In this document: piece after piece, positions 47,582 through 59,501 of the stretch
How positions within the stretch are numbered: the first letter of the stretch is position 1
Layout of the letters: every line of letters begins with the position of its first letter
From: Eutreptiella sp. 'Long Island Sound 2002'
Taxonomy: Eukaryota > Euglenozoa > Euglenophyceae > Eutreptiales > Eutreptiaceae
Assembly (NCBI GenBank): GCA_964036045.1
Contig: OZ038399.1
Location: 23,012,170 to 23,076,169 of the forward strand
Reading direction: 5' to 3'
Length of the DNA: 64,000 nucleotides
Position numbers and translations under genes: made by a program
Notes under the pieces: generated by a model
The model's database searches: none
Told to the model about the DNA's origin: nothing
Seen by the model: only the letters and a program-made list of their open reading frames with translations

Positions 47582-49799
47582 TTTCCCTGTGTCAGTCTAC
47601 TGACAGGTACAGTGAGCACTGCACTGACCCTGTCTGTGCCCTGCAGACCCATGCCTATGGTTTCCAGCGTGAGCCAGGTGGCCTCTTATCATGATTGCAG
47701 CCACCCAGCGAGTGTGTGCCTTGTTGACCATGTGTTGCATGGGTACTGCCCTAATGTAATGACCTTGGTGAGCCAACGAAGAACGGTGGCTTCCTACACC
47801 AGGGGGGAATGACAAGCAAGGTGTTATGAGGCAAGGTGTGTCTTCCCTCCTTGGGGACAAGCGAGCCCACAGTTAGGACCCCTGACTGGTCCAGACCCAT
47901 GGGGTTCTACCCTTCCTTACAGGGTTTACCATACCCCTAAGTGTGCTACGTATGTCTGTATGTGTCTCACTTCACTCCCCAGCGTGGCTCCCGGAGACCG
48001 GGCTTCGCTGACGTCGGACCGAAGGTCCTAATCAGGTACTATTACCACTCCTATGGCGCCCAATTTCTGTGCTGGCGCCTATCCTTGGGGTAAGACGGCA
48101 AAAGCCCTACCTACTAAGAGGGGAGGGGTGGCCAAGTGTGCTAAGGGCATACAAAACGCCCATTTTTGCTACAGGCCAAAAGCTAACGCACTCCCCTGCC
48201 CACGAGGAAAAGCACGCGGGACAGGAGACACCACTACACTACACTCACTAACGCCAGCACCGGCCTTCGAAGGCAGGGTGAGCACTCATCACTTGCACTC
48301 CACACCTGCCAGGCCTGCTGACCCTAACCCCTACACACGCTACTTGGGGCTGCTGTCCAGGAAGACTCAGGCCCTAGTGGCCCTCCTGTGAAAAGGACAA
48401 GAGAACACAGCGCTCCTAAGCAGCTGTGGCCTAACAGGGGACGCCACAACGCGTTTCCCCTGCTAGGGCTTGGAGGGAGGGGGTGCTCTCGTTGCGTGCA
48501 CAGCGCAGATGTCGTTGAGGTCGAACTGCCCTCGCCAATACTGGCTGAGGCACAGTGATTTGATTTGTGATCAGCGCCCCTGTTTTGCTGGGGCAGAAAA
48601 ATGGTAGCCGCCGAAGGCAGCTGCTGCGTGCACCAATCACCCTTAACCTCTCCCACCTGTACAAAAGAGGCAAATGAAGGGGCGTTTGCGACTGAGGAAC
48701 CAAGCAACACTCCAGGTATTATACCCTTCTCAGTGTGACCTATAATACACTGTTCGCAAACACGCTGACGGATCAGCTACCCCTGTCAAGCAAGCAAGCT
48801 TTAAGAAACTCCTCGGGTTCTCTTAAAGAACGTACCGAGGAGCCTCTGGGTAACCTAAACAAGGTTTACCGTGCGCAATTCGCGTGGCCTACCCTTTAAT
48901 GCATCATGTGCACGCAGGGAAGGGAGGCTGAACCACTGACTCAACCAGGAGATGAGCTCCTCCTGGGCTAACCTACCTTACTCACCATGCATCGTGTGAA
49001 TGCCGCATTGAAACGAACACAAAACAAACCTAAGCGTTTTAAGCAACTCAACTTGAACACCACGGCCGCACACGAACAAACGCTTACCTGTGAAGAAGGA
49101 AACAAGGGTGAATTAGGGATACAGGTGAAGCGACACAGCGTGTGGATGCCTCGATTAGGCACATGCATCGCGAGCACAGCGCATATTCTAACCCTACGTG
49201 CGCGCTGCGCGCTCCATTCGCATCACATACCTTTCATTCCTGCTTTCACCTGTGCAGAGCACGAGAGAAGAACACCCGACCCCCCAACGAGCACAGCGTT
49301 GACAACCCTAACGTTTTGACGGAACAACCAACACGAACGCAATGCGTGGGTGTGAGGTGACACAGACATACCTGAGAGACGGGTTGTTGAACTGCTCGGT
49401 GGTGTAAGCTGAATTTGAATGCTTTACTCGAAAGTTTATAAAAATTTTGATGCAACTGTGCAAAAATTTTCTTTAACACTTTAAAAACTACGGCTCATAC
49501 CTTCTTTTCCAAAAGCCGTTTACGCTTGCGCAACCCTTTTCTTGGCGTCCGCTTCCTTTGCGCTTGTCTGCGACTTTAAGTTATGTGTAAAAATAACGAT
49601 TTCCCGCGTGGTTTCGTCGACTTTCAACGATTTCACTTGCTAAACCGCAACCCCTTCCGCTAAACCGCAGGAATCACTCCCTGCTGGTTACATTTTCTAT
49701 TTTTTCCAGCTCCTGGGGGTTTGTGCCCTCCATTAGGAGTATTGCTCCGCCCTGGCCTTTGGTCAGGACGTTTACTAAAACGTTGTTTATACAGCGATA

Positions 49800-49890
49800 G
49801 CCGTCTGCATTAGAGCGTTCGACTGTACCCTAGTGGGCAAGCACATGTGCTCTAGGGAGGGAGTCCTGGGTTCAATTCCCACTGCCCCCA
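49800..49890 (+). tRNA. tRNA-like segment in the 3' region of copy 1
   Basis: TTAGAGCGTTCGACTGTA resembles a D arm/A box, and GGGTTCAATTCCCA is a good T-arm/B box with pairing flanks (CTGGG…CCCA). Between them lies an inverted AGCACATGTGCT. The acceptor 5' strand (GGGGGCA expected) is missing, so it is a relic with a long variable region. Copy 2 has it at 61874-61964. Confidence 0.35.
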
Positions 49891-50117
49891 AACTTTTTCC
49901 AAAAGTTTTCGCCGCACGCCGGCGACTTTTGAGGAATGCCCCTTCGAAGGGACATCATTCACGGTACATTACACTGTTTTTCAAGGGTCCCTACAGTGTG
50001 ATAGGCTTCTTTGAAGTGATGAGGATGTTTTTGTAAGTTTAATGCATTTTTTGAGGTAATTTTGGGAATATTTGAGCCTTTTTCCTTGGTCCTACTAGCT
50101 TAGCTAACTAGTACTCC

Positions 50118-50124
50118 AGGGGGG
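50118..50124 (+). promoter_or_regulatory. Polypurine tract of copy 1
   Basis: AGGGGGG directly before the 3' LTR start, the expected position of the plus-strand primer. Confidence 0.75.
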
Positions 50125-50837
50125 AGTAAGAAAAAGTCACTGCCATGTCTTTCTTGGAGGGCTTGATCCAGGCTAAGCCCCTCTTAAAACCCTTTGTTGA
50201 TGCTGAGACAAACTTAAGTGTTTTTATCTCTCTTTTGTTGCCTAAAGTACACTTTCTCAAAGTAACTAGGGTTGTGACCCTAGCCCCCCCCATGAAGTTC
50301 ACCCCTACCACTCAACTGAGCGGAGGTACCTTCCTTCATGGAGGACATACCAAAATAAATCAGGCATTTCATGCTTGTTGGCCTTGGAGGTTAAGCCTAA
50401 GTGGTCTCCCACCCCAAGACCCCTATACTCAATTGTTTCTACCACTTATTGTGGTCCTACTTTGTAACTGTTTCTGAATTCAGTTGCTTGGCCAAGTCAT
50501 TTTCTGTGTGGTCCTGACATCTATGCCCCTCAGTCCTAACCAGCACCATTTCACCCAAAAGAGTGCACATGAAGTGCCTATTGCAACCTCTGAGGCTAGA
50601 GTCTGACCAATTTTCATATAAAACCTTTTGTATTATCCATTTGTGATTGAATCTATGTGCATATACCTGCTTTGTCTATCTGCAGCCCTTCTGTGTTACA
50701 CTGGATTCCAAAACCAATCATTGATTCGATCCACATTCACTCCTTGCTCTACTTGCTGCTTTGGTTTGGGGTTTTCAACTACAAAACCTGCAGGAATACA
50801 TCAAAAGACCTAGGGCATAATTCAAGGACATCTTTCT
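50125..50837 (+). repeat. 3' LTR of copy 1
   Basis: 713 bp, AGTAAG…CTTTCT, followed by the CGGGG target duplication at 50838-50842. Confidence 0.92.
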
Positions 50838-51249
50838 CGGGGCGTGAAAAGCTGCAGAGGTATCCGCAGCACCCCCTTGGACACTTGTCCAAGCCCTTTC
50901 CATCCTCGTGTGAGGACTGTTCCTGTATGCACTATTGGGGATTCTACGGATGCTGAGATGGACGACTATGGGCTGGCTGCAGTGGCGCCACTTGCCACTG
51001 TCTACCCCTCACCCCCCTCAAGTGGAAAAGGTGACACTGGTGTACCAGGTCGGGGAACGAAGGGCATCGCCACGACGAGCCTTCAGATCGAGCTCCCTGA
51101 GTTCGATCCCAAAAACTTGCCCGAATGGGCCGAAGAGTTTTCGAAGTTTCTATTCCTCACCGGACAGCAACATGCTGATATCCAGACCAAGTGCACGCTC
51201 ATCAAGAACTCGTGCAAGAAAAAGTTCCTTCGGCGGCAGGTGAAAACTG
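50838..51249 (+). pseudogene. Element C gag, middle fragment
   Basis: Continues the frame broken at 39813: VKSCRGIRSTPLDTCPSPFH, GLAAVAPLATVYPSPPSSGK, LQIELPEFDPKNLPEWAEEF, KNSCKKKFLRRQVKT. It aligns with copy 1 gag (TCPSPFHPRARTVP, LPEFDPKNLPEWAEEF, RSCKKKFLQKQVKQ). The frame is cut at the 9-bp duplication TGAAAACTG (51241-51249), where the inverted-end element begins, and resumes in phase at 63541. Confidence 0.75.
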
Positions 51250-51384
51250 GAGTGGTAGACAAAATATGTCTACCGGAACAGTAGAACTGCTATTTCTGGA
51301 ACAGCTATACAGTTCCACAAGACGTATGAGTTGTTCCAAAAGAAGTGATACGTCTACCGGAACAGTAAGACAAAAATTTAGACG
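51250..51384 (+). repeat. Left terminal inverted repeat
   Basis: Starts GAGTGGTAGACAAAATATGT and contains CTACCGGAACAGTA twice (from about 51271 and 51354). It aligns with the reverse complement of 63396-63531 over its whole length with scattered mismatches. Confidence 0.8.
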
Positions 51385-51714
51385 TAGGATCCACCTCTAC
51401 CAACCAACTCCAGCCAGATTCAACAAACCACAAGCTGCAAGAACTCTGGCAGAATATTTTCTCACTGCTTCTGCCACCTGCTGACCGTCGGCATTGCTCT
51501 CCTGTGATCCGTCATCCATGATCCATCCCACAGTGTTCCAGACAATTTCGTTTGGTGGTCATCTGTTGAATTTTTTAGCGAAATATTGTTTTGCTGCAAG
51601 AAATCTACTTGGAGTTGGTAGGACTATTGAATTACTGAATCAAGGCACTGATTGTTGTTCACGCCGAATGGTCCCATTTTTGTTTTCAGTAGTGCATGAT
51701 GCTTTAGCATGTTT

Positions 51715-52424
51715 AGTAAGAGAAAGTCACTGCCATGTCTTTCTTGGAGGGCTTGATCCAGGCTAAGCCCCCCTTAAAACCCTTTGTTGATGCTAAGACA
51801 AACTTAAGTGTTTTTATCTCTCTTTTGTTGCCTAAAGTACACTTTCTCAAAGTAACTAGGGTTGTGACCCTAGCCCCCCCATGAAGTTCACCCCTACCAC
51901 TCAACTGAGCGGAGGTACCTTCCTTCATGGAGGACATACCAAAATAAATCAGGCATTTCATGCTTGTTGGCCTTGGTGGTTAAGCCTAGTGGTCTCCCAC
52001 CCCAAGACCCCTATACTCAATTGTTTCTACCACTTATTGTGGTCCTACTTTGTAACTGTTTCTGAATTCAGTTGCTTGGCCAAGTCATTTTCTGTGTGGT
52101 CCTGACATCCATGCCCCTCAGTCCTAACCAGCACCATTTCACCCAAAAGAGTGCACATGAAGTGCCTATTGCAACCTCTGAGGCAAGAGTCAGACCAATT
52201 TTCATATAAAACCTTTTGTATTATCCATTTGTGATTGAATCTATGTGCATAAACCTGCTTTGTCTATCTGCAGCCCTTCTGTGTTACACTGGATTCCAAA
52301 ACCAATCATTGATTCGATCCACATCCTCTTATTGCTCTACTTGCTGCTTTGGTTTGGGTTTTCAACTACAAAACCTGCAGGACATCATCAGAATATCTAG
52401 GGCATAAAGCAAGGACATCTTTCT
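51715..52424 (+). repeat. 5' LTR of copy 2
   Basis: 710 bp, AGTAAGAGAAAGTC…CTTTCT. Compared with copy 1 LTRs it has small indels and the sequence CATCATCAGAATATC near its end. Confidence 0.92.
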
Positions 52425-52434
52425 GGTAGCAGAG
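52425..52434 (+). promoter_or_regulatory. Primer-binding site of copy 2
   Basis: (T)GGTAGCAGAG directly after the 5' LTR, complementary to an initiator-Met-type tRNA end. Confidence 0.8.
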
Positions 52435-52505
52435 GCAGTCCCTTGTGACCTTTTGAACCGACCCTGAGAAGAAGTGCAGAACAAAAGCTCAACAACAAGC
52501 TCATC

Positions 52506-54698
52506 ATGTCCACGCCAAGCGTCAGGACCTGGCCTATCCGAACTGTCCAAGTACAAATGGGCAGCATGGCCCACCCAATGAGTGAACCACCTCACCGAGC
52601 TCCACATCATCTCAGTGGCGCATCTGGGTCCCAAGGAGATCCAGAACGCAGAAGGGCGGAAGAGAATAAAGGCCTTACCACCGAGGCCTTAGCAGCACAC
52701 GGTGGAGACAGCTACAGTCACCTCCACAGACGTGTAGCTGCCTCAATATCAAGATCAAATTGTCCAGCTTCATCCTCAACTGCCATTGAAGGACCTGAGG
52801 AGTATGAGGAGCTGAAGAAGAAGATGGATGAGTACATCCTACATGAGGAGTACTACAAATCCATCCGTGGGGAAGATGGAGAGGAGCCATTGGCTGTACA
52901 TGGATCCATACCACGTACAGACCTAGGGTCCTACACACACTCTGGTCCTCCGTCCACTGCATCCCTGCCGAGAGGACTAAGACCTGAGTATCCAAGACCA
53001 TGTTGTCCAACCCCAAGGGCTCCCGAAGTAGGCCCAACACGAGTCGAAGAACAACATCATCCAAGGCCAACCTACGGTGCCCTGGATCACACGGCCGAGC
53101 TGTTGGCCAAACTCCTGTCTGGGTCAGAAGATCCAGATGTGACGGCCTTATCGGAGGCCATTAAGGCTAAACTGGGTATTGCAGAACCCTTACCCAAGTC
53201 TGAGTTGCCCTCTCTCTCTCCAGGGCTGAGGACCCTGGCCAAAGATCTCAAGAGATCAAGGGTCTCAAGGCTGTTGCCCAAGGTCACCTGCCCCAGCCCC
53301 TTTCACCCCCGTGCAAGGACTGTGCCTATGGCTGATCTACAGGACGTACCTGTCACAGAGAGTGAGAGAAGAGGGCTGTCAGCCCTGGCCCCTCTTGCCG
53401 GCGTGTCGCCTTCAGGCCTAACTCTGGGGGGTGGGAAGACGGGCAGACCAATTGCCCAGGCGAACATCCAGCTGGAACTGCCGGAGTTCGACCCCAAAAA
53501 TCTGCCCGAATGGGCAGAAGAATTTGCAGAGTTCCTTTTGTTGACTGGCCAATCCCATGTGGATGTGGCCACCAAATGTTCACTGCTAAAACGCTCATGC
53601 AAAAAGAAGTTTTTGCAAAAACAGGTTAAACAGATTGTGAAAACCTGTTCTACCTGGGCAGAGGTACTCCTGAGGTTAGAGAAAACATTTCCAGTCTATG
53701 AGACTGACCTCAGCGTACGCACACAGATCGAGGAGCTACCTATGCTCCCTGAGTTTCCATCCGCTGCGCGAATTTCTGAGTATGTGTGCGACTTGGAGTA
53801 CTTGTTTTCGAGGATGAATGTGGGCTCCTACGGAGCCACTGAGCCCCACCTGTGGCTCATGAGTAAGATCCCCCAGCGTACGTGGGATGATTGCCGCTCC
53901 ACCTCTGAGAGGAAGAGCAGGACCCACTCGTACGATGAACTGGTGGATCTCTTGATTGAGCTAGCTCTTGAGAGAGAGAATGACTCCCACATGGAGAAAT
54001 TCCTCAAGAAGCATTTGGGACGAGGTGGTACCCCTACCCCCGAACGTGGCGAAGGGAAGGGGCATAAAAATCCCACTAACACCAACCAGGGAGGTGGTAA
54101 AGGGAGGGGCAACCTACGTGGCATGAACGAGGTTCAACCTGATGCAGGCACACCCCCCCTGTTTTACTGCCGACCTGTCAATGACAAGGGGGGACCTTGT
54201 CATGCCTCTGACTGCGATCTCCGCAGTGGCTGTATGCTGCAGATGAAACGTCAGCAGCACACCAAAGATGGGAAACAGGTGACCTATCAGGACCATTTCA
54301 GGTGTAGCATCACCTGTGGTTACTGTGGCAAACATCGTCACTACGAGGACGAATGCCACATCAAGAAACGCGAGAGCGACAAACTCAAGCGTCAGCAGGC
54401 GGAGCGCCAGAAGACCCAGACGCCCGCTAGAAATCCCCCGAACGGGGATAAAGGTGGTAAAGGAGGTGGCAAAGGGAGTGGGAAAACTGGACCCCCTAAC
54501 CCCCAGAGGCGCTCATCAGCGCCCGTTGCTACACCCACTCCTGCTGCTACTCCCGCTCCCGCAGTTGACCCCAAGAAACGCCCCCAAGGGGATAACGCTA
54601 CCCCTGAGGGGAATAATTCTAAGAAGAAACGCTTGGCCTGGATGGCCAAGTCCCTCATGGCTGCAGAGGTGGATGTGAAATTCCCTGATGAGGAATAG
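52506..54698 (+). CDS. Gag polyprotein of copy 2
   Basis: 730 codons, collinear with copy 1 gag. It has a short insertion (RPCCPT…) near residue 165 and an extra GlyGly/Lys segment near the end. Capsid landmarks and the CCHC knuckle (CGYCGKHRHYEDEC) are intact. It ends at TAG followed by GGGGGC; pol continues in the same phase after this stop. Confidence 0.88.
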   Translation: MSTPSVRTWPIRTVQVQMGSMAHPMSEPPHRAPHHLSGASGSQGDPERRRAEENKGLTTEALAAHGGDSYSHLHRRVAASISRSNCPASSSTAIEGPEEYEELKKKMDEYILHEEYYKSIRGEDGEEPLAVHGSIPRTDLGSYTHSGPPSTASLPRGLRPEYPRPCCPTPRAPEVGPTRVEEQHHPRPTYGALDHTAELLAKLLSGSEDPDVTALSEAIKAKLGIAEPLPKSELPSLSPGLRTLAKDLKRSRVSRLLPKVTCPSPFHPRARTVPMADLQDVPVTESERRGLSALAPLAGVSPSGLTLGGGKTGRPIAQANIQLELPEFDPKNLPEWAEEFAEFLLLTGQSHVDVATKCSLLKRSCKKKFLQKQVKQIVKTCSTWAEVLLRLEKTFPVYETDLSVRTQIEELPMLPEFPSAARISEYVCDLEYLFSRMNVGSYGATEPHLWLMSKIPQRTWDDCRSTSERKSRTHSYDELVDLLIELALERENDSHMEKFLKKHLGRGGTPTPERGEGKGHKNPTNTNQGGGKGRGNLRGMNEVQPDAGTPPLFYCRPVNDKGGPCHASDCDLRSGCMLQMKRQQHTKDGKQVTYQDHFRCSITCGYCGKHRHYEDECHIKKRESDKLKRQQAERQKTQTPARNPPNGDKGGKGGGKGSGKTGPPNPQRRSSAPVATPTPAATPAPAVDPKKRPQGDNATPEGNNSKKKRLAWMAKSLMAAEVDVKFPDEE

Positions 54699-54704
54699 GG
54701 GGGC
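54696..54704 (+). promoter_or_regulatory. Gag-pol junction: in-frame UAG followed by a G run
   Basis: Copy 2 reads GAA TAG GGG GGC with pol in phase. Copy 1 (42777-42781) has one G fewer, putting pol in the -1 frame. Stop readthrough (copy 2) or slippage (copy 1) would produce Gag-Pol; a one-base homopolymer difference separates the two models. Confidence 0.5.
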
Positions 54705-57700
54705 GGCTCCGAAGAGGAGGACTTGGTTTTCGGGATCCTCGTGAAAATCGGGGATCAGGTTTTTCGAGCGGTGCTTGATACCGGTGCAACACTTTCCATA
54801 GTGGCCCGGCGCCTGCTTAAGACTTTCAGGAAAACTAAGACCGTGGCCATAAGAGTAGGCGATGGGCGTACCATCCATTCCTTGGGGGGGGTCGATGTGA
54901 CCATATGTCTGGGCGACGAAACCGTGACCCAACACTGCAGAGTGTTGGACACTGCCGCCTTTGACATCGTCATTGGCACCGACTTTCTAAGAAGAAACCC
55001 CCAGGTTAAAATGCTGTCCCTACAGCGTCCTTACTCTTTGCACTGCGACTTTGGCAGTGGGCTATTCTCCGTTCCTTTGGAGCTGTCAGGACGAAAAGAG
55101 TCTGGGCTGCGCTACGCAGCCAAGACGAACTATCGTACTGAACACTACCAACTGGCCCGTCACGTTCTTGAAAATGGACTGGCGGCCCTTCAGGTAAACC
55201 TGGATGAGATCCAGGTGGAATTGTTTGCGAGCCAACAACAGCACATCATGCAGTTGTACTGCTCGAAACAAATGAACAATGCTTTCCGTTTCTTCTGGAA
55301 AGCAATGGGCCTAGCGTATGCTAACCCTCCCTTCTCCCTGCTCGCGAAGGTTCTAACCAAAATCGCTTATGAGGGAGGAAGGGTTGTTATGTGCACCCCT
55401 GACTGGGGTTGCTCTGGTGAACATGCTTACTGGCGCCGTATGCTAGATCGAATGACCGTGGGAAGAGTGCAACTCCCCGACGGTCCCATCTATGTGCCTG
55501 AGGACTCAGACACAGCTATGCAGGCCCCTGAGCGGGCCAGTTTCCTGTCCATCGTCGATGGATCTCTCAATCCTGTACCCCTGTGTGACCTAGACCAGGT
55601 GCTACTAAAAGAGGTCATGGCCGAAAATCGTGGCCTGACCCTTTATGATCTCAAAAATCGATCTCCTGAGCACCTATCTGCCACACTTACAGGGTGTGAG
55701 TCTCCTGATGACTATCTGGAAACTGCAGCTGTAAAAGAGGATGCTGACGACCAACTGTCTGAGATCGCCAGCACTATTCCCTCTGTTGATCCCAGCTGTG
55801 TTGACCTAAGACACAGTGCTTTCCTGGCCCAGCTGTTGCTAGAGGAGGTAGATCTAGAGTTAACCTCTGAACCCGCTTCCCCTGTTGGGAAGCCAGTGCT
55901 ACACATGCAGCCTGTGCACACAGGTGAACCCGTGGCCCGGAGTACTGATGCTCTGGCGCGGCCTGCTGCTAATAACATGCCATTGTCTGAGCATGACACT
56001 CAAGAACTCCGGCGGCTGTTGTACCTGAAGGCCGAAGGTATTGAGCGCCAAGAGCGGCTGCAATACCTCAGACAGACCTGGAAATACTCCATCTGGTCTG
56101 AGGAGGACGATGAGTCCTATACGCTGCCTGATCCTGAGATACCTCTAGTGTATTCTCTACACTATGGGCAGCAATGTCCCCCTGAGTGGGACGATGGTAC
56201 TGTACCTGCCGAAACTGCTGATCGGCATAAAAAGAAAGAACATGGAAAAAGCAACCTCCATGCTGAGGAGGATTTCCTTCAGAAACTCGAGAGTCTTAAC
56301 CTTGACCCCCGCCTGAAGAAACTGCTGATAACCTATGAGGAGGTGTTCGGCGCCTTGCCGCCTCCCCTTTCTTGTAAAAAACTGGTCCAGATGGACCTGA
56401 AATTGAAACCAGAATTTGAAAAGACGCGAGTGAGGCGTCGCCCCTATCCCGCTACACAGGAACAGGTCGAAGAAATCGAGCGCCAGATCCAAGAATGCAT
56501 TGATGCTGGCCTCGTTGAAGAGTATAAACACGGGGACTATCCCCATCACTGCAGTCCCTGTTTCCTTGTTGCTAAACCAGGGTCGACTGCCCTACGTCTT
56601 GTTGTAGACTATGGTGAGGTCAACAAGAAAACCCAGAACCACTCAGGGAGTATTCCTAACATGGAAAACACCCTGGAGCGTATTGCCAAATGCAGGTATA
56701 AGACCAAAATGGACAAACGCTCTGGTTTCTGGCAGGTTGACCTAACCGCCGCAGCTCAGGAGCTGCTGGCCTTTATAACCCCTAAGGGTCGTGTCTTCAA
56801 GTGGAAGGTGATGGCTTTTGGGGTGGCAAATGCCCCAGCGCTCTTCCAGGAGCTTATGAACAAAAATTTGTACATACTGAGGCGCAGGCCTCTAGTACAA
56901 GAGTTGATTTCTCGGGGTGCAGAAATGGAGGCTCACATCGACGACGTGAGTTTAGGTACTAATACCAAAGAGGACCACGTCCTTCTCCTCTGTGAATTTT
57001 TCACTGTCTGTCAAGAAAACCATCTCCGAATCAAACTCGAAAAATGTGAGTTTATGAAAGACGAGATGGAGTATTTGGGTTTCGACGTGGGGTATGGCTG
57101 GTGGAAACCAGCCGCGTCTAAGATGCAGCCCCTACAGGACATGCAGATTCGCGATGACCCTAAGAAGGGTCTACACGATGTGAGGAGTTTTGTGGGCGCC
57201 TGTAATTTCTATCGGCGTCACATCCACAATTTTACTTACTCCTCTGCACCCCTCACTGACCTGATCAAGAAAACTACTCCCTGGAGATGGACCTCCAGAG
57301 AGGAAGAGTGTTTCCAGGAGTTGAAGAAGAAGATTGCCTCCTCCAACTGCCTGGGAGTGCCCCGCCCTGAGGGCGAGATAGTCCTGATCACTGATGCCAG
57401 TGATGTAGGGGGGGGAGGCACGATCTACCAATGGCAGGAGCTTAACCCCGCTGAACTAACCCACTGCCATTACCGTACTACTGGACTGAACCGTGATGGT
57501 TCGTTGAAACATGACTATCCTACCAGTGAGTGGCGACTGGTGCCACTGGGACACTGGAATTAGAAAAGGAACCAAGCGCGTTCCAACTACAGCACCTATG
57601 ACCAGGAACTCCTGGCCGGTATGTTGGTGCTATCGTCACAATCCCGACTCCTGGGATCTAACCCTATTGTCTGGCTGTGTGACCAGGAGCCTGTGAAGTC

Positions 57701-59501
57701 TTTTCAGAAGGGCCCGGGACCTGAAAAAGCAAAGCTAAAACGGTGGTGGACTTACCTGAGCCAGTTCAGGCTGACAGTGCATCATATCCCCGGGATTAAG
57801 AATGACCTGTCTGACTATATATCGCGCAACAACTTCGATGCGCTTATTGGTGAGAGCTCTGAGGCGCTCGCCAAAGAGGCTTTCCAGCGTATGGATGTCC
57901 AGCTTGACCTGTCCATGCGCACTGCCGGAATCCTGGAGGGTTGGAGTCTAACCGACTATCAGTCAGAGTATGAAGAAATTCTCCAAACCCTCAGCACTGG
58001 TCTCGAACCCCGTGTCATTGACGGGCACCAGTGGTATAAAAAGAATCAGTACCTCTTCTACGAGGACCGAATCGTGGTACCTGAGGCACGACTGGATGGA
58101 TGCCTACAGTGGTCCCATCTCAGTTCTGGTCACACTGGCGCTAATCGCTCAGTGGACTTCTTCCGTGAGTGTTTCTACTCTAGTCTAACCCTGACTGAAC
58201 TGAGGTCGCGTATGCAGACCATTGTGGATGCTTGTGGCTGTCATGCCAGCAAGCAGAGCGACAGTAGGGATAGGGGCCTGATCTCCAGTTTACCCATACC
58301 CTATTGTGCTAACTCTCTTCTCTACGTGGATTACATCCACGGCCTACCACGCTTTGGCGGCTATGATAGTTGCCTCGTGGTCACCTGTGGTCTATCTCGC
58401 TTCACCCGTGTGTTCCCTTGCAATAAGAAAATCACAGGTGAGCAGACTGTGAAAATGTTGGTCGAACAATGGTTCGAACCCTATGGAGCACCTAAGCAGG
58501 TGCACTCTGATGAGGATGTACGCATCCGCAGTGACACTGGGTGGTACAAACGAGTGCTAAATGCCCTCAACGTGGAGGTAACCACAGGTGTGCCCTATAC
58601 CCACACGTCTAACCCTCTCTGTCAGAGACAGAACCGTGTGGTGGAGCAAAACTTAAGGATCCTGATGAAACAGGAGCGCACCAAGGACTGGGTACGCCTA
58701 GTGCCCTGGGCAGTGCTGTCCATGAACTCACAGCGGAGCTCTTCTACGGGTTTCACCCCCCACGAACTGTTCCATGGAGGACGACCTGCTTGGTTCTTCA
58801 AAACCCCCTTTCCTGAGGACTTCAAGAGCCCTGTGGGAGATTGGCTGGAACACAAGCAGTCTCTGGCTAACCAGGCTGGTACTAACCTGAGGCACATTCG
58901 TGACCGTGAACAGAGCCGACAGAACCGCCTACGGCGACCTGCCAGCTTCAAGGTTGGTGACCTTGTTTTGGTACACCATTCACGCCTACCCTCCTGGCCA
59001 CGTAACTGCCTACAGGACCCTTACTTTGGACCCTATCGTATCATCAGGATAGATGGATCCAGGATCCATGTCAGGTGCAGTCCACGTCTAGGTGGTGAAC
59101 TGCTGTGTGCACCTAAGCAGTTGAGGCACTATCACTCCCCTGACGACTTGTCTTGGGATGAGTGGCGCCTCAGCGACAGTGAGATTGAACGTATAGACCT
59201 AGAGAACGCTGCTAGTCCAGAGGAGGCAGACGAACTCGAAGAGATGACTGCCGATGAGATGGCAGTCGATTGTTACTACGTGGTTGCAGGTATTGCTCGC
59301 CACGAGTATAAACAGGGCTGGAAATTCCTTACCCTGTGGGATGGCTATGGGTTGTCTGAGGCGACCTGGGAACCTATGTCAGCCTTCATACAACCAGATC
59401 GGAGTATCAACCCCATCTTCCGCACTTACCTCGTTGAGAACAACGAGGGGCAGCTCCTAACCCGTGCTGAGACTATGTCCCAGCGTAAGAAGCGAAACTA
59501 A
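54699..59501 (+). pseudogene. Pol polyprotein of copy 2, nonsense and catalytic mutation
   Basis: Same domain order as copy 1: protease DTGA, NPPF module, RT (VVDYGEVNKK, MAFGVANAPALFQELMN, HIDDVSLG), RNase H (ITDASDVGGGG), integrase and chromodomain. In RNase H the codon after GHWN is TAG (57561-57563) where copy 1 has GGG. The frame stays open after it to the normal end. The integrase catalytic Glu (LCERQNR in copy 1) is Gln (LCQRQNR, codon 58623-58625). MPFG is MAFG in the RT fingers. These changes indicate a copy that can no longer transpose by itself. Confidence 0.88.

Larger units (their letters stand above)
47582..50124 (+). other. Long 3' non-coding region of copy 1
   Basis: 2.5 kb between pol stop and 3' LTR, shared with copy 2 but with indels that break every small frame (the 112-codon frame at 48053-48391 is shifted in copy 2). 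Contains GCAATTCGCGTGGCCTACCC, stem-forming CTCCTCGG…CCGAGGAG (48810-48843), and a tRNA-like block at 49800-49890. Confidence 0.6.
39814..50837 (+). mobile_element. Chromovirus copy 1 (full-length Ty3/gypsy LTR retrotransposon)
   Basis: 11,024 bp bounded by 713-bp LTRs about 99% identical and by a 5-bp target duplication CGGGG (39809-39813 and 50838-50842). It contains a primer-binding site, an open gag, an open pol with protease, MTase-like module, RT, RNase H, integrase and chromodomain, a 2.5-kb 3' non-coding region and a polypurine tract. The integrase-after-RNase H order and chromodomain identify a Ty3/gypsy chromovirus. High LTR identity means recent insertion. It sits inside the gag of element C. 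Confidence 0.92.

Noticed and set aside
48053-48391. 112-codon ORF in the chromovirus 3' region as an extra gene
   Set aside because: The matching frame in copy 2 is shifted by a small indel, so it is not conserved as protein.
49800-49890. Functional tRNA gene
   Set aside because: T arm is good but the 5' acceptor strand is missing, so only a tRNA-like relic is claimed.
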